Part shown: positions 16,995 to 24,783 of the stretch, in pieces | Layout of the letters: the number at the start of each line of letters is the position of its first letter | Position numbering within the stretch: the first letter of the stretch is position 1 | Source: a virus | DNA length: 46,634 bases | Virus record (IMG/VR): IMGVR_UViG_3300027852_000058 | Span: 1 to 46,634 of that record | Direction: 5' to 3' (one strand) | Position numbers and translations under genes: made by a program | Notes under the pieces: model-generated | Seen by the model: only the letters and a program-made list of their open reading frames with translations | What the model was told of the DNA's origin: nothing | The model's database searches: none

Positions 16995-17840
16995 CTATTT
17001 ATATTCTGTAATCTCCCCCTTATTTAGAATGTACTCTGTAGAAATTCGAGCCTTGCTTGATGCTGTAAAAATAGCTTTCTTGTCATTCTTTAAAACTTTC
17101 AACCAGTTTTTGATATACGAATCGTGCTGTAAATTTTCAAGCCTAATTCCTGATTCTGCACATAAAAAAGCACTTCCCAATTCTGCGACAAGTTCTTCAA
17201 AAGCGTAGGATTCAGAGCCGAACCGATCACCAAAATTCCTATCGAGTCTCTTTTTGCTTCCTGTCCAGTGCGTGAGTTCATGCAATAGGGTTGAGCTGTA
17301 GCCGTCCTCACTATGAAACTGTCCAGCCGCAGGCATGGTGATATGGTCTTGCGTTGGGTAGTAAGCCGCCTTATTTCCACCGTGGATCACTTCAGCTCCC
17401 GCAGCTTCGGCAATTTCTAAAGTGCTTGGGATTTCGACTTCTGTAACTTCGCGGCGTTTGGGTAACACCAAATTTTCGCACTGATCAACATTGAACACGG
17501 TATATTGCCTGACCATCGCATAACTTGATTCTTCACCCGTGTCAGCGTCTTTGTTTTTTCCAAATTTCCAAAAAACTATTTTGGTGCCTTTTTCGCCTTT
17601 TCGGACGTTGCCTTTTAATTCTTTGGCCTGTTTATATGTGAGCCAACCTGTAGAGTCGAATTCTGACATCGTAAGCAAAATATAGTTGATGCCGTTATAG
17701 TTTCGCCCTGTTACCGCATTGTGTGGAATCGCAGGATTTCCACGGTTTGAATCCTTCCAAGGCTTTAGCCAAGGAATATTGCCAGCCTCTAAGGATTCTA
17801 TGATTCTGTTTGTAATTTCTGCATAAGCGTCTGTTTTCAT
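16995..17840 (-). CDS. ArdC-type ssDNA-binding / metallopeptidase antirestriction protein
   Basis: ATG at 17840 has CGGGAG upstream; a TTG at 17870 is rejected. The 281-aa protein has an N-terminal ssDNA-binding domain of the ArdC type (NIPWLKPW at 21-28, GRNYNGINYILL at 45-56, LTYKQAKELKGNVRKGEKG near 67-85). The C-terminal zinc metallopeptidase-like domain has HELTHW at 187-192, TGSKKRLDR after it and a downstream glutamate in FEELVAELGSAF. ArdC proteins protect incoming plasmid or phage DNA from restriction. It is a single-gene leftward unit with its own promoter and terminator. Confidence 0.85.
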   Translation of the reverse strand: MKTDAYAEITNRIIESLEAGNIPWLKPWKDSNRGNPAIPHNAVTGRNYNGINYILLTMSEFDSTGWLTYKQAKELKGNVRKGEKGTKIVFWKFGKNKDADTGEESSYAMVRQYTVFNVDQCENLVLPKRREVTEVEIPSTLEIAEAAGAEVIHGGNKAAYYPTQDHITMPAAGQFHSEDGYSSTLLHELTHWTGSKKRLDRNFGDRFGSESYAFEELVAELGSAFLCAESGIRLENLQHDSYIKNWLKVLKNDKKAIFTASSKARISTEYILNKGEITEYK

Positions 17841-17868
17841 TTTTGCGTTCTCCCGTTTAAGTTCGATC

Positions 17869-17897
17869 AATATAATATTATATAGATATGGTGTAAA
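17869..17897 (-). promoter_or_regulatory. Promoter for the ArdC-type gene
   Basis: On the minus strand TTTACA, 17 bases, TATATT, about 30 bases before the start codon, in a very AT-rich stretch with an overlapping TATAAT that is too close to the same -35. Confidence 0.6.
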
Positions 17898-17970
17898 GCA
17901 CTTTTTGACCTAAAAAATGAAAAAACACTAAAAAAGCTCATAAGTGCCTGTTTTTGTTAAAAAAATTTTT

Positions 17971-17997
17971 ATGACCAATTTATCTCTTTTTGGTCAT
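17971..17997. repeat. Inverted repeat between divergent genes
   Basis: ATGACCAA and TTGGTCAT, eight-base perfect arms with an 11-base spacer. It lies between the divergent promoters of the ArdC-type gene and the small 18073 gene. A related TTTTTGACC occurs nearby at 17902-17910. It is a candidate operator; it could also be a weak terminator. Confidence 0.5.
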
Positions 17998-18016
17998 TTT
18001 CAGGTGAAAAAAAAGA

Positions 18017-18046
18017 TTGCACAAGATTTTAAAAACGTGCTAAGAT
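18017..18046 (+). promoter_or_regulatory. Sigma70-type promoter for the 18073 gene
   Basis: TTGCAC, 18 bases, TAAGAT. The region before the -10 reads ACGTGC, similar to the GTGT seen before the -10 elements at 13118 and 18985. Confidence 0.65.
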
Positions 18047-18072
18047 GTAAAAACTTAAACAGGGGAAGCAAG

Positions 18073-18303
18073 ATGAAAAATATCACACGCCATACCGGAA
18101 AACTTGAAATTGTGCAAAGGTTAGAAAGTAGCCTTTATGGTAATCCTCGCTACCTAGTGAGAATAGACGGCGTTACTTGCAAAACTCAACCTAATTCAGT
18201 ATTGGGTTACGGAATCACAAACGACGAAGGCAAAACAGTAACGGCTGAAATCGGCACATATTATGGATCAGCTCACGTTGTAAATTATACGATAGTGAAA
18301 TAA
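18073..18303 (+). CDS. Small unknown protein in a single-gene unit
   Basis: ATG 18073 follows AGGGGAAG; the longer frame from 17944 would pass through promoter DNA and is rejected. The 76-aa product (MKNITRHTGKLEIVQRL...) looks like a small beta-rich domain (YLVRIDGVTC; TVTAEIGTYYGSAHVVNYTI). A promoter 27 bases upstream and a strong terminator eight bases after the stop make it an independent unit. No function is recognised; position and layout suggest an early host-directed protein. Confidence 0.7.
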   Translation: MKNITRHTGKLEIVQRLESSLYGNPRYLVRIDGVTCKTQPNSVLGYGITNDEGKTVTAEIGTYYGSAHVVNYTIVK

Positions 18304-18310
18304 ATAAAAA

Positions 18311-18334
18311 GGCGGGAATTATCCCGCCCTTTTT
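18311..18334 (+). terminator. Rho-independent terminator
   Basis: Perfect seven-base stem GGCGGGA / TCCCGCC with loop ATTA, preceded by five A and followed by CTTTTT. It closes the 18073 unit. Confidence 0.9.
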
Positions 18335-18350
18335 CAAACTGGAGAAAAAA

Positions 18351-18740
18351 ATGGAAATCGCATTATACGACATGGTTGATGGTGGTTTTAATTGGGTGGA
18401 AATTGACACCTATCTGGCTGAATTTGGCGCGGCGTGGGTTTCGTGGCGGCTGGATAACAAATGGCACTCTGATTTAAAAGACTCTCCCGGCTTTGAGTCG
18501 GATGGCCCCTGTGTATTTATTAGGCTAGATGGCGGCAAAATTGAGCGCGAAAAAATACATGCTTTACAGCTAATCGTGACGGGTGAATTTTTTAGTGAAT
18601 CAATATTGAATGACGCGCTAAGATATTCCGACTCTGTTGAGGTTTCCATTTGTTTACAATTATTGAAAAATGGAATTATTAATTTCAAAAACAGAATTAT
18701 TTTACAAGATTTCGCGTGCCGATTATCGGCAAAACTTTAA
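18351..18740 (+). CDS. Unknown small protein
   Basis: A 129-aa protein with the ribosome motif AAACTGGAGA six bases before ATG. The N-terminal part is Trp-rich (GGFNWVEIDTYLAEFGAAWVSWRL) and the C-terminal part helical. No domain is recognised. It lies 17 bases after a strong terminator without a visible promoter of its own, so it may depend on read-through or on a promoter not obvious by eye. Confidence 0.65.
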   Translation: MEIALYDMVDGGFNWVEIDTYLAEFGAAWVSWRLDNKWHSDLKDSPGFESDGPCVFIRLDGGKIEREKIHALQLIVTGEFFSESILNDALRYSDSVEVSICLQLLKNGIINFKNRIILQDFACRLSAKL

Positions 18741-18775
18741 GATATTTTTTTAACTATTGCAAACTGGGGAAATTT

Positions 18776-18979
18776 ATGGCTATAAAAAAAGACTTTCGAG
18801 CAATAAATCTTGGCGATTCTATTCGCTGGAGTTCAGAAGATAAAAACTGCGGAACTGTCGAGGCGTTCACCCGTGATGATGACGGAAAACCTGCTGTGCT
18901 GGTTCGGGAAAATTCAGAAACTGTGGAGGGTAAAATACTTTTAGTAAGTGAACAAAATTATTTATTTACAGTTGTCTAA
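18776..18979 (+). CDS. Unknown small protein
   Basis: ATG 18776 is preceded by AAACTGGGGAAA; a start at 18716 inside the previous gene lacks a ribosome site. The 67-aa product (MAIKKDFRAINLGDSI...) looks like a small beta-barrel of alternating strands (SIRWSSEDKNCGTVEAF; PAVLVRENSETVEGKILLV), reminiscent of short SH3-like phage proteins, including the 65-aa protein at 12848-13045 (INLGDSIRW compared with ITPGDTVCVDF). The similarity is by eye only. Confidence 0.65.
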   Translation: MAIKKDFRAINLGDSIRWSSEDKNCGTVEAFTRDDDGKPAVLVRENSETVEGKILLVSEQNYLFTVV

Positions 18980-18980
18980 C

Positions 18981-19016
18981 GTGTTACAATATCGCCTAGT
19001 CGGATTAACCGGCTAG
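18981..19016 (+). promoter_or_regulatory. Promoter with start-site hairpin for the 19042 gene
   Basis: GTGTTACAAT (-10 at 18985-18990) matches the sequence at the 13172 promoter; the -35 is weak. The hairpin CTAGTCGG (18996-19003), loop ATTAA, CCGGCTAG (19009-19016), with one G-T pair, would sit at the very 5' end of the mRNA, where it could protect the transcript or act as an operator. Confidence 0.6.
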
Positions 19017-19041
19017 TCAAAATTAAATTGGAGATTTAAAA

Positions 19042-19836
19042 ATGTCAAAATATCTACTGAACGGTAACGGCAAAGTCATTCGGTCAGGCAAGCTAGTTGC
19101 AGCCGATCCAGACGCAAACGAAACGGTGCTGGATACCGACAAGCCGGAATCATACACGGCAAGTTTTTTAATCGATGTGGCAAAGGAAAACCGCGTTGCA
19201 ATTCACAAAAAGGACGCAAAAAAAATACTACTCGAAAAAATCGAAGATAGTTTTGAAACCTTAAACTTACCGGAGCATAGCAAAATGACGGAAACGGAAA
19301 TTGTAACAAAAATCGTAAATGATGGCGTTGCCGCTGATAAAAGCGATGACGAAATGCTGCAAGAGATTGTAGATAGTGGCGTGTCTTTTAAAAATGCCAT
19401 GAAATTATTTAATGCTGCAATGCGTGAAGGTAATTTCAGAATTTCAACGCATGAGCGAAATAAGCTGATCTCAACGAAGTTGGAGGAACTCGAATTCGAG
19501 CCTAAAACCTACGAAGATTTGACCAACATCTGCGAATCAATTGTTGAAGATGAAGGTATACCCGACACCGATACGGCGCAAGCGTTGGCAGGTGTTAAAA
19601 AATACCTAAAAACATTCAAGCTTGACTGCCCCAAGCCTGAACGAGCGCCATCCGGCGGAATCAAAGCCCGAATCTTTGGGTGGATTTCTGAAAACTACGA
19701 AGAAGAAAAAGATAATTTCTTAAAGTTTATCGAAGAAATTTCAAAAGGCGATGAAGACAAAATCGAGCGTTATACAAAGTCTTATTTGCCTGTTTTCGAG
19801 CTGGTGCAAGGTACTCACGCTGAAGCTGAAGGCTAA
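19042..19836 (+). CDS. Unknown acidic protein, single-gene unit
   Basis: A 264-aa protein with TTGGAGAT upstream of ATG. It is very rich in Asp, Glu and Lys and looks almost wholly helical after residue 50 (DSFETLNLPEHSKMTETEIV; DDEMLQEIVDSGVSFKNAMK). The last third has PSGGIKARIFGWISENYEEE. No family is recognised. A promoter, a 5' hairpin, a good ribosome site and a perfect terminator make it an isolated and probably well expressed unit between two leftward operons. A DNA-mimic or host-takeover role would fit its charge and setting but is not shown. Confidence 0.75.
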   Translation: MSKYLLNGNGKVIRSGKLVAADPDANETVLDTDKPESYTASFLIDVAKENRVAIHKKDAKKILLEKIEDSFETLNLPEHSKMTETEIVTKIVNDGVAADKSDDEMLQEIVDSGVSFKNAMKLFNAAMREGNFRISTHERNKLISTKLEELEFEPKTYEDLTNICESIVEDEGIPDTDTAQALAGVKKYLKTFKLDCPKPERAPSGGIKARIFGWISENYEEEKDNFLKFIEEISKGDEDKIERYTKSYLPVFELVQGTHAEAEG

Positions 19837-19872
19837 GGTTAAAAACAAAAAAGTACGAAAGGCGAAAAAAAG

Positions 19873-19900
19873 AAAAGCACCTTAACAGGTGCTTTTTTTT
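19873..19900. terminator. Bidirectional terminator
   Basis: Perfect stem AAAAGCACCT / AGGTGCTTTT with loop TAAC and an eight-T run; on the minus strand the stem is followed by a T-rich stretch. It ends the 19042 unit and the converging early operon. Confidence 0.9.
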
Positions 19901-19906
19901 GCTTTG

Positions 19907-21496
19907 TCAAAATTCAAAATCTAAAATTTCATTATATTTTTTTCCAGTATCAACCATTATTTTTTTAGGTTTTGCTAATTTATCCTTAAAGGCCCATAGT
20001 TCGGTTAATGTGTCGGGCGGATCGCCGTAGATGGTGGGCCACCTATTCTTAATCCATTTCTTAGCCATAGACCGGGCAAAGTTTCGATGGTCAATTAAAA
20101 CGTACTGGTGAAACGTAAACAGAAGGCACCCATAAGTAACCTTCAAGCAGGGCGGGCTTCCTCTCTTTTCGTGAAGCGAATAGGAAATTGACAAAACAGA
20201 ATACCAATTTATTTCCTCCCTACTCTTTTTTATTATTTCCAATTCCCCAGCGACTGGTTTTATTTTTTCAATATTCACAAATTCAAAATTGCAAGACTCG
20301 CAAAATTTTAAACTTATGTGATTTTGTATTCCGCAATTGGGGCATTCTCGAACGGGGGCGTTTCCTGAACCTGAACCCTTTTTCCCCGTGGGGATTATCA
20401 CATCATTTATTGGCCCCAACCTGCCCACGTTCCCGGCAAAGTCTAACACCAAGCAGTGATCCTTATCGGGGTGAACCCTACCCCCACGGCCCAACATTTG
20501 AACGTGTAAAATAGGGCTTTTTGTAGGTCTTGCTAGAATAATCAGGTCAATATCTGGCGCATCAAAACCTTTTGTTAAAATATTTACATTAACTGCAACT
20601 TGAAATTTTCCATTTTTAAAATCATTTATTAAATCTTTTCGGTTTTCTTTCATGCCGGAATAAAGGGCTTTTGCAGTCATTCCGTTTTCTATCAACTCGG
20701 ATTCTATCGCCATTGCATGTTTAATATCAATTGCAAAAATTAACCATTTTTTATATTTATTTTTAAATTTTAAACATTCTTTTATTATTTTTTTCGTTAT
20801 ATCCGCTCTATTATTTTTTTCTGACAAATCTTTTTTACTAAAATCTCCAGCAATTGTTTTTACACCTTCAACATTTAATTTTGAGTCTGTTTTTTTGGAA
20901 TACATTTTCGATAAATAGCCTTCATCTACAAGCCTATTATAATTTTCAAAACTCGATAAGTCATACGCCAAATGATTAAATAAGGCTTTCCCGCCATTGT
21001 AAATTTTACCCTGACCAGTTCTAAACGCTGTAGCTGTCAACCCAACATAATTAGCGTCAATATGTTTTAAAAAGGTTCGGTACATTCCTTCATCTTCGAC
21101 GTTTACCATGTGGGATTCGTCAACGATGCAAACATCAAAATGCGAAAATCTTTCTGGAACACGATAAGCGCTTTGTATTCCAGCAACAGTTATTTTTCTG
21201 ATTATTTTAGAATTTAGCCCACTGCTAAATAATCCGCAATCTAATTCAAAATAATTATCGATAGCAGCTTTGTCTTGTTCTAAAATTTCCGAAGTATCAG
21301 ACAAAACCAAAACATTTGCCCTTGGATATTTTGTTAAAAATTTATTTAAAAATAAACAAATTATAAAAGTTTTACCACTACCCGTGGGGGCGATTGCGAC
21401 AGGGTGAACCTTGCTAGGATTACCGCTCTCGATACACTCGGAAACGCTTTTAAACAAGGCTTCCGAGCATTCTTCTTGATACCAGCGATAATCCAT
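19907..21496 (-). CDS. SF2 DEAD/DEAH-type helicase with zinc ribbon
   Basis: A 529-aa superfamily 2 helicase. Walker A is APTGSGKT (K42), Walker B DESH (126-129), motif III GLTATAF (near 152-158), motif V LTKGFDAPDID (near 307-317) and motif VI QMLGRGGR (333-340). A four-cysteine zinc ribbon follows at C385, C388, C399 and C402 (CPNCGIQ ... FCESC), then a C-terminal domain of unknown fold. Such helicases occur in phage replication and recombination cassettes, where they open or remodel DNA. It overlaps the stop of the Cas4-like gene by one base (TAATG), so the two are translationally coupled. It is the last gene of the early operon. Confidence 0.92.
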   Translation of the reverse strand: MDYRWYQEECSEALFKSVSECIESGNPSKVHPVAIAPTGSGKTFIICLFLNKFLTKYPRANVLVLSDTSEILEQDKAAIDNYFELDCGLFSSGLNSKIIRKITVAGIQSAYRVPERFSHFDVCIVDESHMVNVEDEGMYRTFLKHIDANYVGLTATAFRTGQGKIYNGGKALFNHLAYDLSSFENYNRLVDEGYLSKMYSKKTDSKLNVEGVKTIAGDFSKKDLSEKNNRADITKKIIKECLKFKNKYKKWLIFAIDIKHAMAIESELIENGMTAKALYSGMKENRKDLINDFKNGKFQVAVNVNILTKGFDAPDIDLIILARPTKSPILHVQMLGRGGRVHPDKDHCLVLDFAGNVGRLGPINDVIIPTGKKGSGSGNAPVRECPNCGIQNHISLKFCESCNFEFVNIEKIKPVAGELEIIKKSREEINWYSVLSISYSLHEKRGSPPCLKVTYGCLLFTFHQYVLIDHRNFARSMAKKWIKNRWPTIYGDPPDTLTELWAFKDKLAKPKKIMVDTGKKYNEILDFEF

Positions 21497-22356
21497 TAGA
21501 AGCCCCTTTTATATTGTCCACATGCTTCAAGCTGGTCTTGTTTGTCCAATTCCTTTTCGTGTTTTGTACATTTAAAAATTCCACCATTAAATAATTCAAC
21601 ATGCTCGCATGATCGGCAAGTTTTTAAAGGTGGCTCTTTATCGTGGCAGATTGGATGATTGTCGCAAAACTTACAAGAGAACCAAGTTGGTGAAAATTCT
21701 AAAGCTGGGGGTTTTTCTGAAATAATCAATTCCAACTCTATCCTTTTCAATTCTCCAGAATAAGTTTTGTCTAGTTTTACGCGCTCACTCCAGCGTTCTT
21801 CATTATCTTTATTCGTGGCAATAATCATTGCGCGATCCAGTCCAGCTTCTGGCATGTATCTTTGAACTTGTGAAAAATATTTAGGGTGCGATTTCTCGAT
21901 GCCTTTGTTTTTGAATAAATTAAAATATTTATTATTCATTGTTTTTATTTCTAACAAATGAACAGTTTTCGGAGCTTCTGGAAACCCTCTCGCCCTTCCG
22001 TCTGGATGGCCCTTGGCGTGGCCGGTTTGATCGACAAATTCCTCTTGTGGTTCGTCAAGATGTCCGAAAATTTCTATTTCATTACCTTCATCATCTACGC
22101 GAAAACAAGAAATACCCTTGTTTTTAAGGGTTTTTATAACGCGGGCTTCCTCAATATCCCCACGGTTAAAAATGCGAATTACCCTTTCTGGAAATATATT
22201 CTTTGTCGCCCATCTAAAATTTAACCAAATGTTTCGTTTGCACTGGTCGCCTATTCCAGACATTCCCAAATAATCGCGGAATGGTTCTACGCAATCGTTG
22301 CCATCCCCACCAATTAAATCGTTTGTTTTAGATTGTAATTTTGGAATTTTAGCCAT
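21496..22356 (-). CDS. Cas4/RecB-like PD-(D/E)XK exonuclease with Fe-S cysteines
   Basis: A 286-aa nuclease. The catalytic pattern is D119 in GHPDGRA, then E136-x-K138 in LLEIKTM, then Q165-x-Y167 in the helix FSQVQRY. Four cysteines, C39 at the N-terminus and C228, C231, C237 after the core, match the iron-sulphur arrangement of Cas4 and AddB-type nucleases. A further cysteine group from C247 to the C-terminus (CRSCEHVELFNGGIFKC) may bind zinc. It is most likely a DNA end-resecting exonuclease that works with the adjacent helicase, the Sak4-like ATPase and the DUF669 protein. It is not linked to any CRISPR array here. Confidence 0.85.
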   Translation of the reverse strand: MAKIPKLQSKTNDLIGGDGNDCVEPFRDYLGMSGIGDQCKRNIWLNFRWATKNIFPERVIRIFNRGDIEEARVIKTLKNKGISCFRVDDEGNEIEIFGHLDEPQEEFVDQTGHAKGHPDGRARGFPEAPKTVHLLEIKTMNNKYFNLFKNKGIEKSHPKYFSQVQRYMPEAGLDRAMIIATNKDNEERWSERVKLDKTYSGELKRIELELIISEKPPALEFSPTWFSCKFCDNHPICHDKEPPLKTCRSCEHVELFNGGIFKCTKHEKELDKQDQLEACGQYKRGF

Positions 22357-22371
22357 TTCCTAATCCTCTTT

Positions 22372-22572
22372 TTAATCAAAAGATTTTCTCAAATCATCTT
22401 CTACGAATACAGTGACAATTGCCGCAGGAGGGATGATTACACCAAAACCTTTGACAGCTTCACATTTAAAACCTGATTTAAAATCACAGTTTGCAAAGTC
22501 ATAAAGATTTATACCCCATGCCCCACAAAAAATTACTACAAAAATTATTTGAAATATTGTAATATTTTTCAT
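22372..22572 (-). CDS. Small membrane protein
   Basis: A 66-aa protein with a hydrophobic N-terminal segment (ITIFQIIFVVIFCGAWGI, residues about 4-21) and a second one (VIIPPAAIVTVFV, about 45-57). AGGTGAAAAA precedes ATG. It overlaps nothing and lies 15 bases before the nuclease gene. Function unknown; two cysteines lie between the segments (ANCDFKSGFKC). Confidence 0.6.
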   Translation of the reverse strand: MKNITIFQIIFVVIFCGAWGINLYDFANCDFKSGFKCEAVKGFGVIIPPAAIVTVFVEDDLRKSFD

Positions 22573-22580
22573 TTTTTCAC

Positions 22581-22853
22581 CTAGCCTCTAGCTTGAAAAA
22601 GAGGGATATTATCTTCAGCAATAATTTCCAGCTCCCGGTCGCAGGCTTGTTTTATTTCTTTCAAAACCTGTTCAGAATCGCCCCCCTTACTTGTCCAGCG
22701 TAGGGCTTTTTTCAAAATTTGTTCACGCGCACCACCACCAGTCTTATAAACCTTTGCGATTCGATATGGATCAAGTTTTATTTCAACAAAACCATTTTTA
22801 ATATCTTCAGCGGTTAAATTTTTTCGCAAAAAAGTATCGTAATGTTTTGGCAT
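22581..22853 (-). CDS. Unknown phage protein
   Basis: A 90-aa basic protein beginning MPKHYDTFLRKNLTAEDI, with the stretch DPYRIAKVYKTGGGAREQILKKALRW. No domain is recognised. It follows the terminator at 22871-22899, so its transcript relies on read-through or an unseen promoter. The next gene follows after eight bases. Confidence 0.65.
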   Translation of the reverse strand: MPKHYDTFLRKNLTAEDIKNGFVEIKLDPYRIAKVYKTGGGAREQILKKALRWTSKGGDSEQVLKEIKQACDRELEIIAEDNIPLFQARG

Positions 22854-22870
22854 TTTTTAAAAAACTCCGT

Positions 22871-22899
22871 AAAAAAAAGGCGGATTCTCACCGCCTTTA
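22871..22899 (-). terminator. Leftward terminator inside the early operon
   Basis: On the minus strand AAAGGCGG / CCGCCTTT with a seven-base loop, followed by T8. It lies after the DUF669 gene and should attenuate transcription into the genes to its left. Confidence 0.85.
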
Positions 22900-22924
22900 T
22901 TATTTAAAAAAAGAATAAATTAAA

Positions 22925-23533
22925 TTATTCTTCGATTTCTTCTTCACCTCCCTGTTCGGTTTCGCTTTCTTCTTCAATCGGGGTGTTACCTTCGTCATCT
23001 GCACCGACAGAACTCTCTTCGCCTATTTCGACTTTTTCTTCAGGTTCGTCATCTTCAAAAATCGGGCGCTTTAATTTGCTTTTTGGTTTTTCAGAACTTG
23101 AATCGCTGCCCGGTTTTTGGGGTTTTGCAATGCCCTTTTTCTGATAATATTTTTTAACATCATTTGAATCTGGATAATCACCACTCCCGGTTTTAATGGT
23201 CAAATCAGCTTCAAAAGGGATACCGTGAATCACAGAGCTTTCATCCGTAACCACTACCCCGCAAGCTTGAGCGATAGATGTAAGCTCTTTGTTAGCCATT
23301 TCAACGGCTGTCGCGCTGGGATTGTCGAGATTTAAATTTCTGAAAATTATTCGGCCATTATATTTACCGCCTAAAACTTTCATTTTAACTTTTAGAATAT
23401 GCCCATTTTTCTTTTTATTTTGAGCATAATCTGTTGTCTGGACTTCAAGAGTATATCGATCCCGTGGGAGTGCTTCTAAATCGTCCATACCTTTCTGTTT
23501 GCTTGAATTAAACGAACCGGGTAACTTTGCCAT
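22925..23533 (-). CDS. DUF669-family protein, probable ssDNA-binding protein
   Basis: A 202-aa protein. Residues 1-135 follow the DUF669 pattern (LPGSFNSSKQKGMDDLEALP; KVLGGKYNGRIIFRNLNLDN; ELTSIAQACG; IPFEADLTIKTGSGDYPDSN). The last 60 residues are a disordered, strongly acidic tail ending EEEIEE. DUF669 members sit next to phage recombinases, and the acidic tail resembles that of SSB proteins, where it recruits partners. It is encoded directly after a Sak4-like ATPase, which supports a role in coating single strands for annealing or replication (inference from family and context). Confidence 0.8.
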   Translation of the reverse strand: MAKLPGSFNSSKQKGMDDLEALPRDRYTLEVQTTDYAQNKKKNGHILKVKMKVLGGKYNGRIIFRNLNLDNPSATAVEMANKELTSIAQACGVVVTDESSVIHGIPFEADLTIKTGSGDYPDSNDVKKYYQKKGIAKPQKPGSDSSSEKPKSKLKRPIFEDDEPEEKVEIGEESSVGADDEGNTPIEEESETEQGGEEEIEE

Positions 23534-23569
23534 GATATTTTTTCCTATTTAATTTAATTAAAAAACAAT

Positions 23570-24271
23570 TTATTCAGCGTGAACTTTTTTGTAAATCTTC
23601 GCTAAATTTGGCTCCTCAAACATTTCGAGGGTTATTCCTTTTGGCAAACGCGCCTTCACGTCAGTATAAACGTCATCTTTTTTGGTTTGCAAAATACGGT
23701 ATTGTTCACCAGGTTCGCCGTCCTCAATATCTTCGGCGCGAATGGCAAAAACAAGATCGAATAAATACGGAATTTGTGGGCCTAGCTTGTTTCCCGGCAT
23801 ATCGATTTGATAGGTGACTAAGCCGGTTTCCTGATTTACAATTTTCAACATTTTGAAGGTTATCATTACGTTGTAATCTTGCAAATCTCTGAATCGTTTA
23901 AATTCAGAAATAACCCTTGATTGAAAGGCTGGGTATAATTTTCTAGGATCGTCGGTTTTTTCCTTTTCATCCTCAAAAATCATTTCGGCAATTTCAGAAC
24001 CGGAATCTAAAATTAACCAATCGCAAATTTTTTCCCCCTCAAAAAAATCATGCAATTCATCAAGCTGGTCTGCATTTTCCAGTTTGATACCTTTGACATT
24101 TTTAGGCGGATTTTTAATAGATAATAAACCGCCTTCCATTGATATGATAATTGTGGAGCCGCCCGTGGTGGTGGATAGCGTGGTTTTTCCTGAACCAGCC
24201 ATTCCATAAATAGCGAGTTTTAATCCAGAATCATCGATCAATTCGTTTATTTCTTGAACTTCAATTGCCAT
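23570..24271 (-). CDS. Sak4-like RecA/AAA ATPase
   Basis: ATG at 24271 has GGAG eight bases upstream and is preferred to the TTG at 24286. The 233-aa product has Walker A GMAGSGKT (23-30), a short Walker B strand DWLILDSGSE (D89) and the downstream pattern of AAA_24/Sak4 ATPases (YNVMITFKM; MPGNKLGPQIPYLFDLVFAI; RILQTKKDDVYTDVKARLP). Sak4 proteins are minimal RecA-like single-strand annealing proteins. Together with the DUF669 protein on one side and the Cas4-like nuclease further on, this forms a complete phage recombination set. Confidence 0.88.
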   Translation of the reverse strand: MAIEVQEINELIDDSGLKLAIYGMAGSGKTTLSTTTGGSTIIISMEGGLLSIKNPPKNVKGIKLENADQLDELHDFFEGEKICDWLILDSGSEIAEMIFEDEKEKTDDPRKLYPAFQSRVISEFKRFRDLQDYNVMITFKMLKIVNQETGLVTYQIDMPGNKLGPQIPYLFDLVFAIRAEDIEDGEPGEQYRILQTKKDDVYTDVKARLPKGITLEMFEEPNLAKIYKKVHAE

Positions 24272-24275
24272 TTTC

Positions 24276-24779
24276 TTAATCTCCAAAGTTTTCGTTTAGG
24301 ATTTTGCTTTCACCTTCTAAATCACGATTCAATGCTTTTTCGTTTGTGAATTTTATAGGAAATCGTTTTTTTAATTTTTTGATGTTCCCGTTTTGAATTT
24401 CCCCCTGAGTCTTGTTTAAAAGTCGATAGCCCATTGCGAGATACCATTCCAGATCACCAAACTCTTCGCATAGGTTTTTTTTGTCGTATTCTCTCCCCTC
24501 GCAAAAATTATTATTTAACTGGATAGATAACTCTAGGGATTCCGAAATAATCCCCAGTATGCAGTGCAACATTTCTGATTCAAATTTAGAAAGTTGTATT
24601 TTAGAACTTTCAAAAATTTCCTCTGAATAAATTATTTCTTTTTTTATAGAATTTATTTCTTTCTCAAGCGGGATAAGTTGCTGAATCAACCGTGCTAATG
24701 CATCATGCTCTCGTACACGGATACCCAATCCATTTGGGAACTTTTTTTCTGTTCTTTCACTTTCAATTAGATAATTCAT
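24276..24779 (-). CDS. MazG-like nucleotide pyrophosphohydrolase
   Basis: A 167-aa protein with the MazG-type metal site: E80-x-x-E83 in IISESLEL, and E105/E106 and D109 in LCEEFGDLEWYLAMGYRLL. The C-terminal pattern NIKKLKKRFPIKF...NRDLEGE is typical of phage and bacterial members. Such enzymes cleave (d)NTPs or modified nucleotides to monophosphates and pyrophosphate; in phages they are linked to nucleotide pool control and to (p)ppGpp (family knowledge). It has AGGTGAAAG before ATG and lies four bases from the Sak4-like start. Confidence 0.85.
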   Translation of the reverse strand: MNYLIESERTEKKFPNGLGIRVREHDALARLIQQLIPLEKEINSIKKEIIYSEEIFESSKIQLSKFESEMLHCILGIISESLELSIQLNNNFCEGREYDKKNLCEEFGDLEWYLAMGYRLLNKTQGEIQNGNIKKLKKRFPIKFTNEKALNRDLEGESKILNENFGD

Positions 24780-24783
24780 TCTT

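Noticed and set aside
20188-20514. Rightward 108-codon frame opposite the helicase gene
   Set aside because: It lies wholly within the helicase coding strand opposite, and the product has no recognisable pattern.
21496-22356. Cas4-like nuclease as sign of a CRISPR-Cas system
   Set aside because: No repeat-spacer array and no other cas gene is present; the neighbours are recombination genes.
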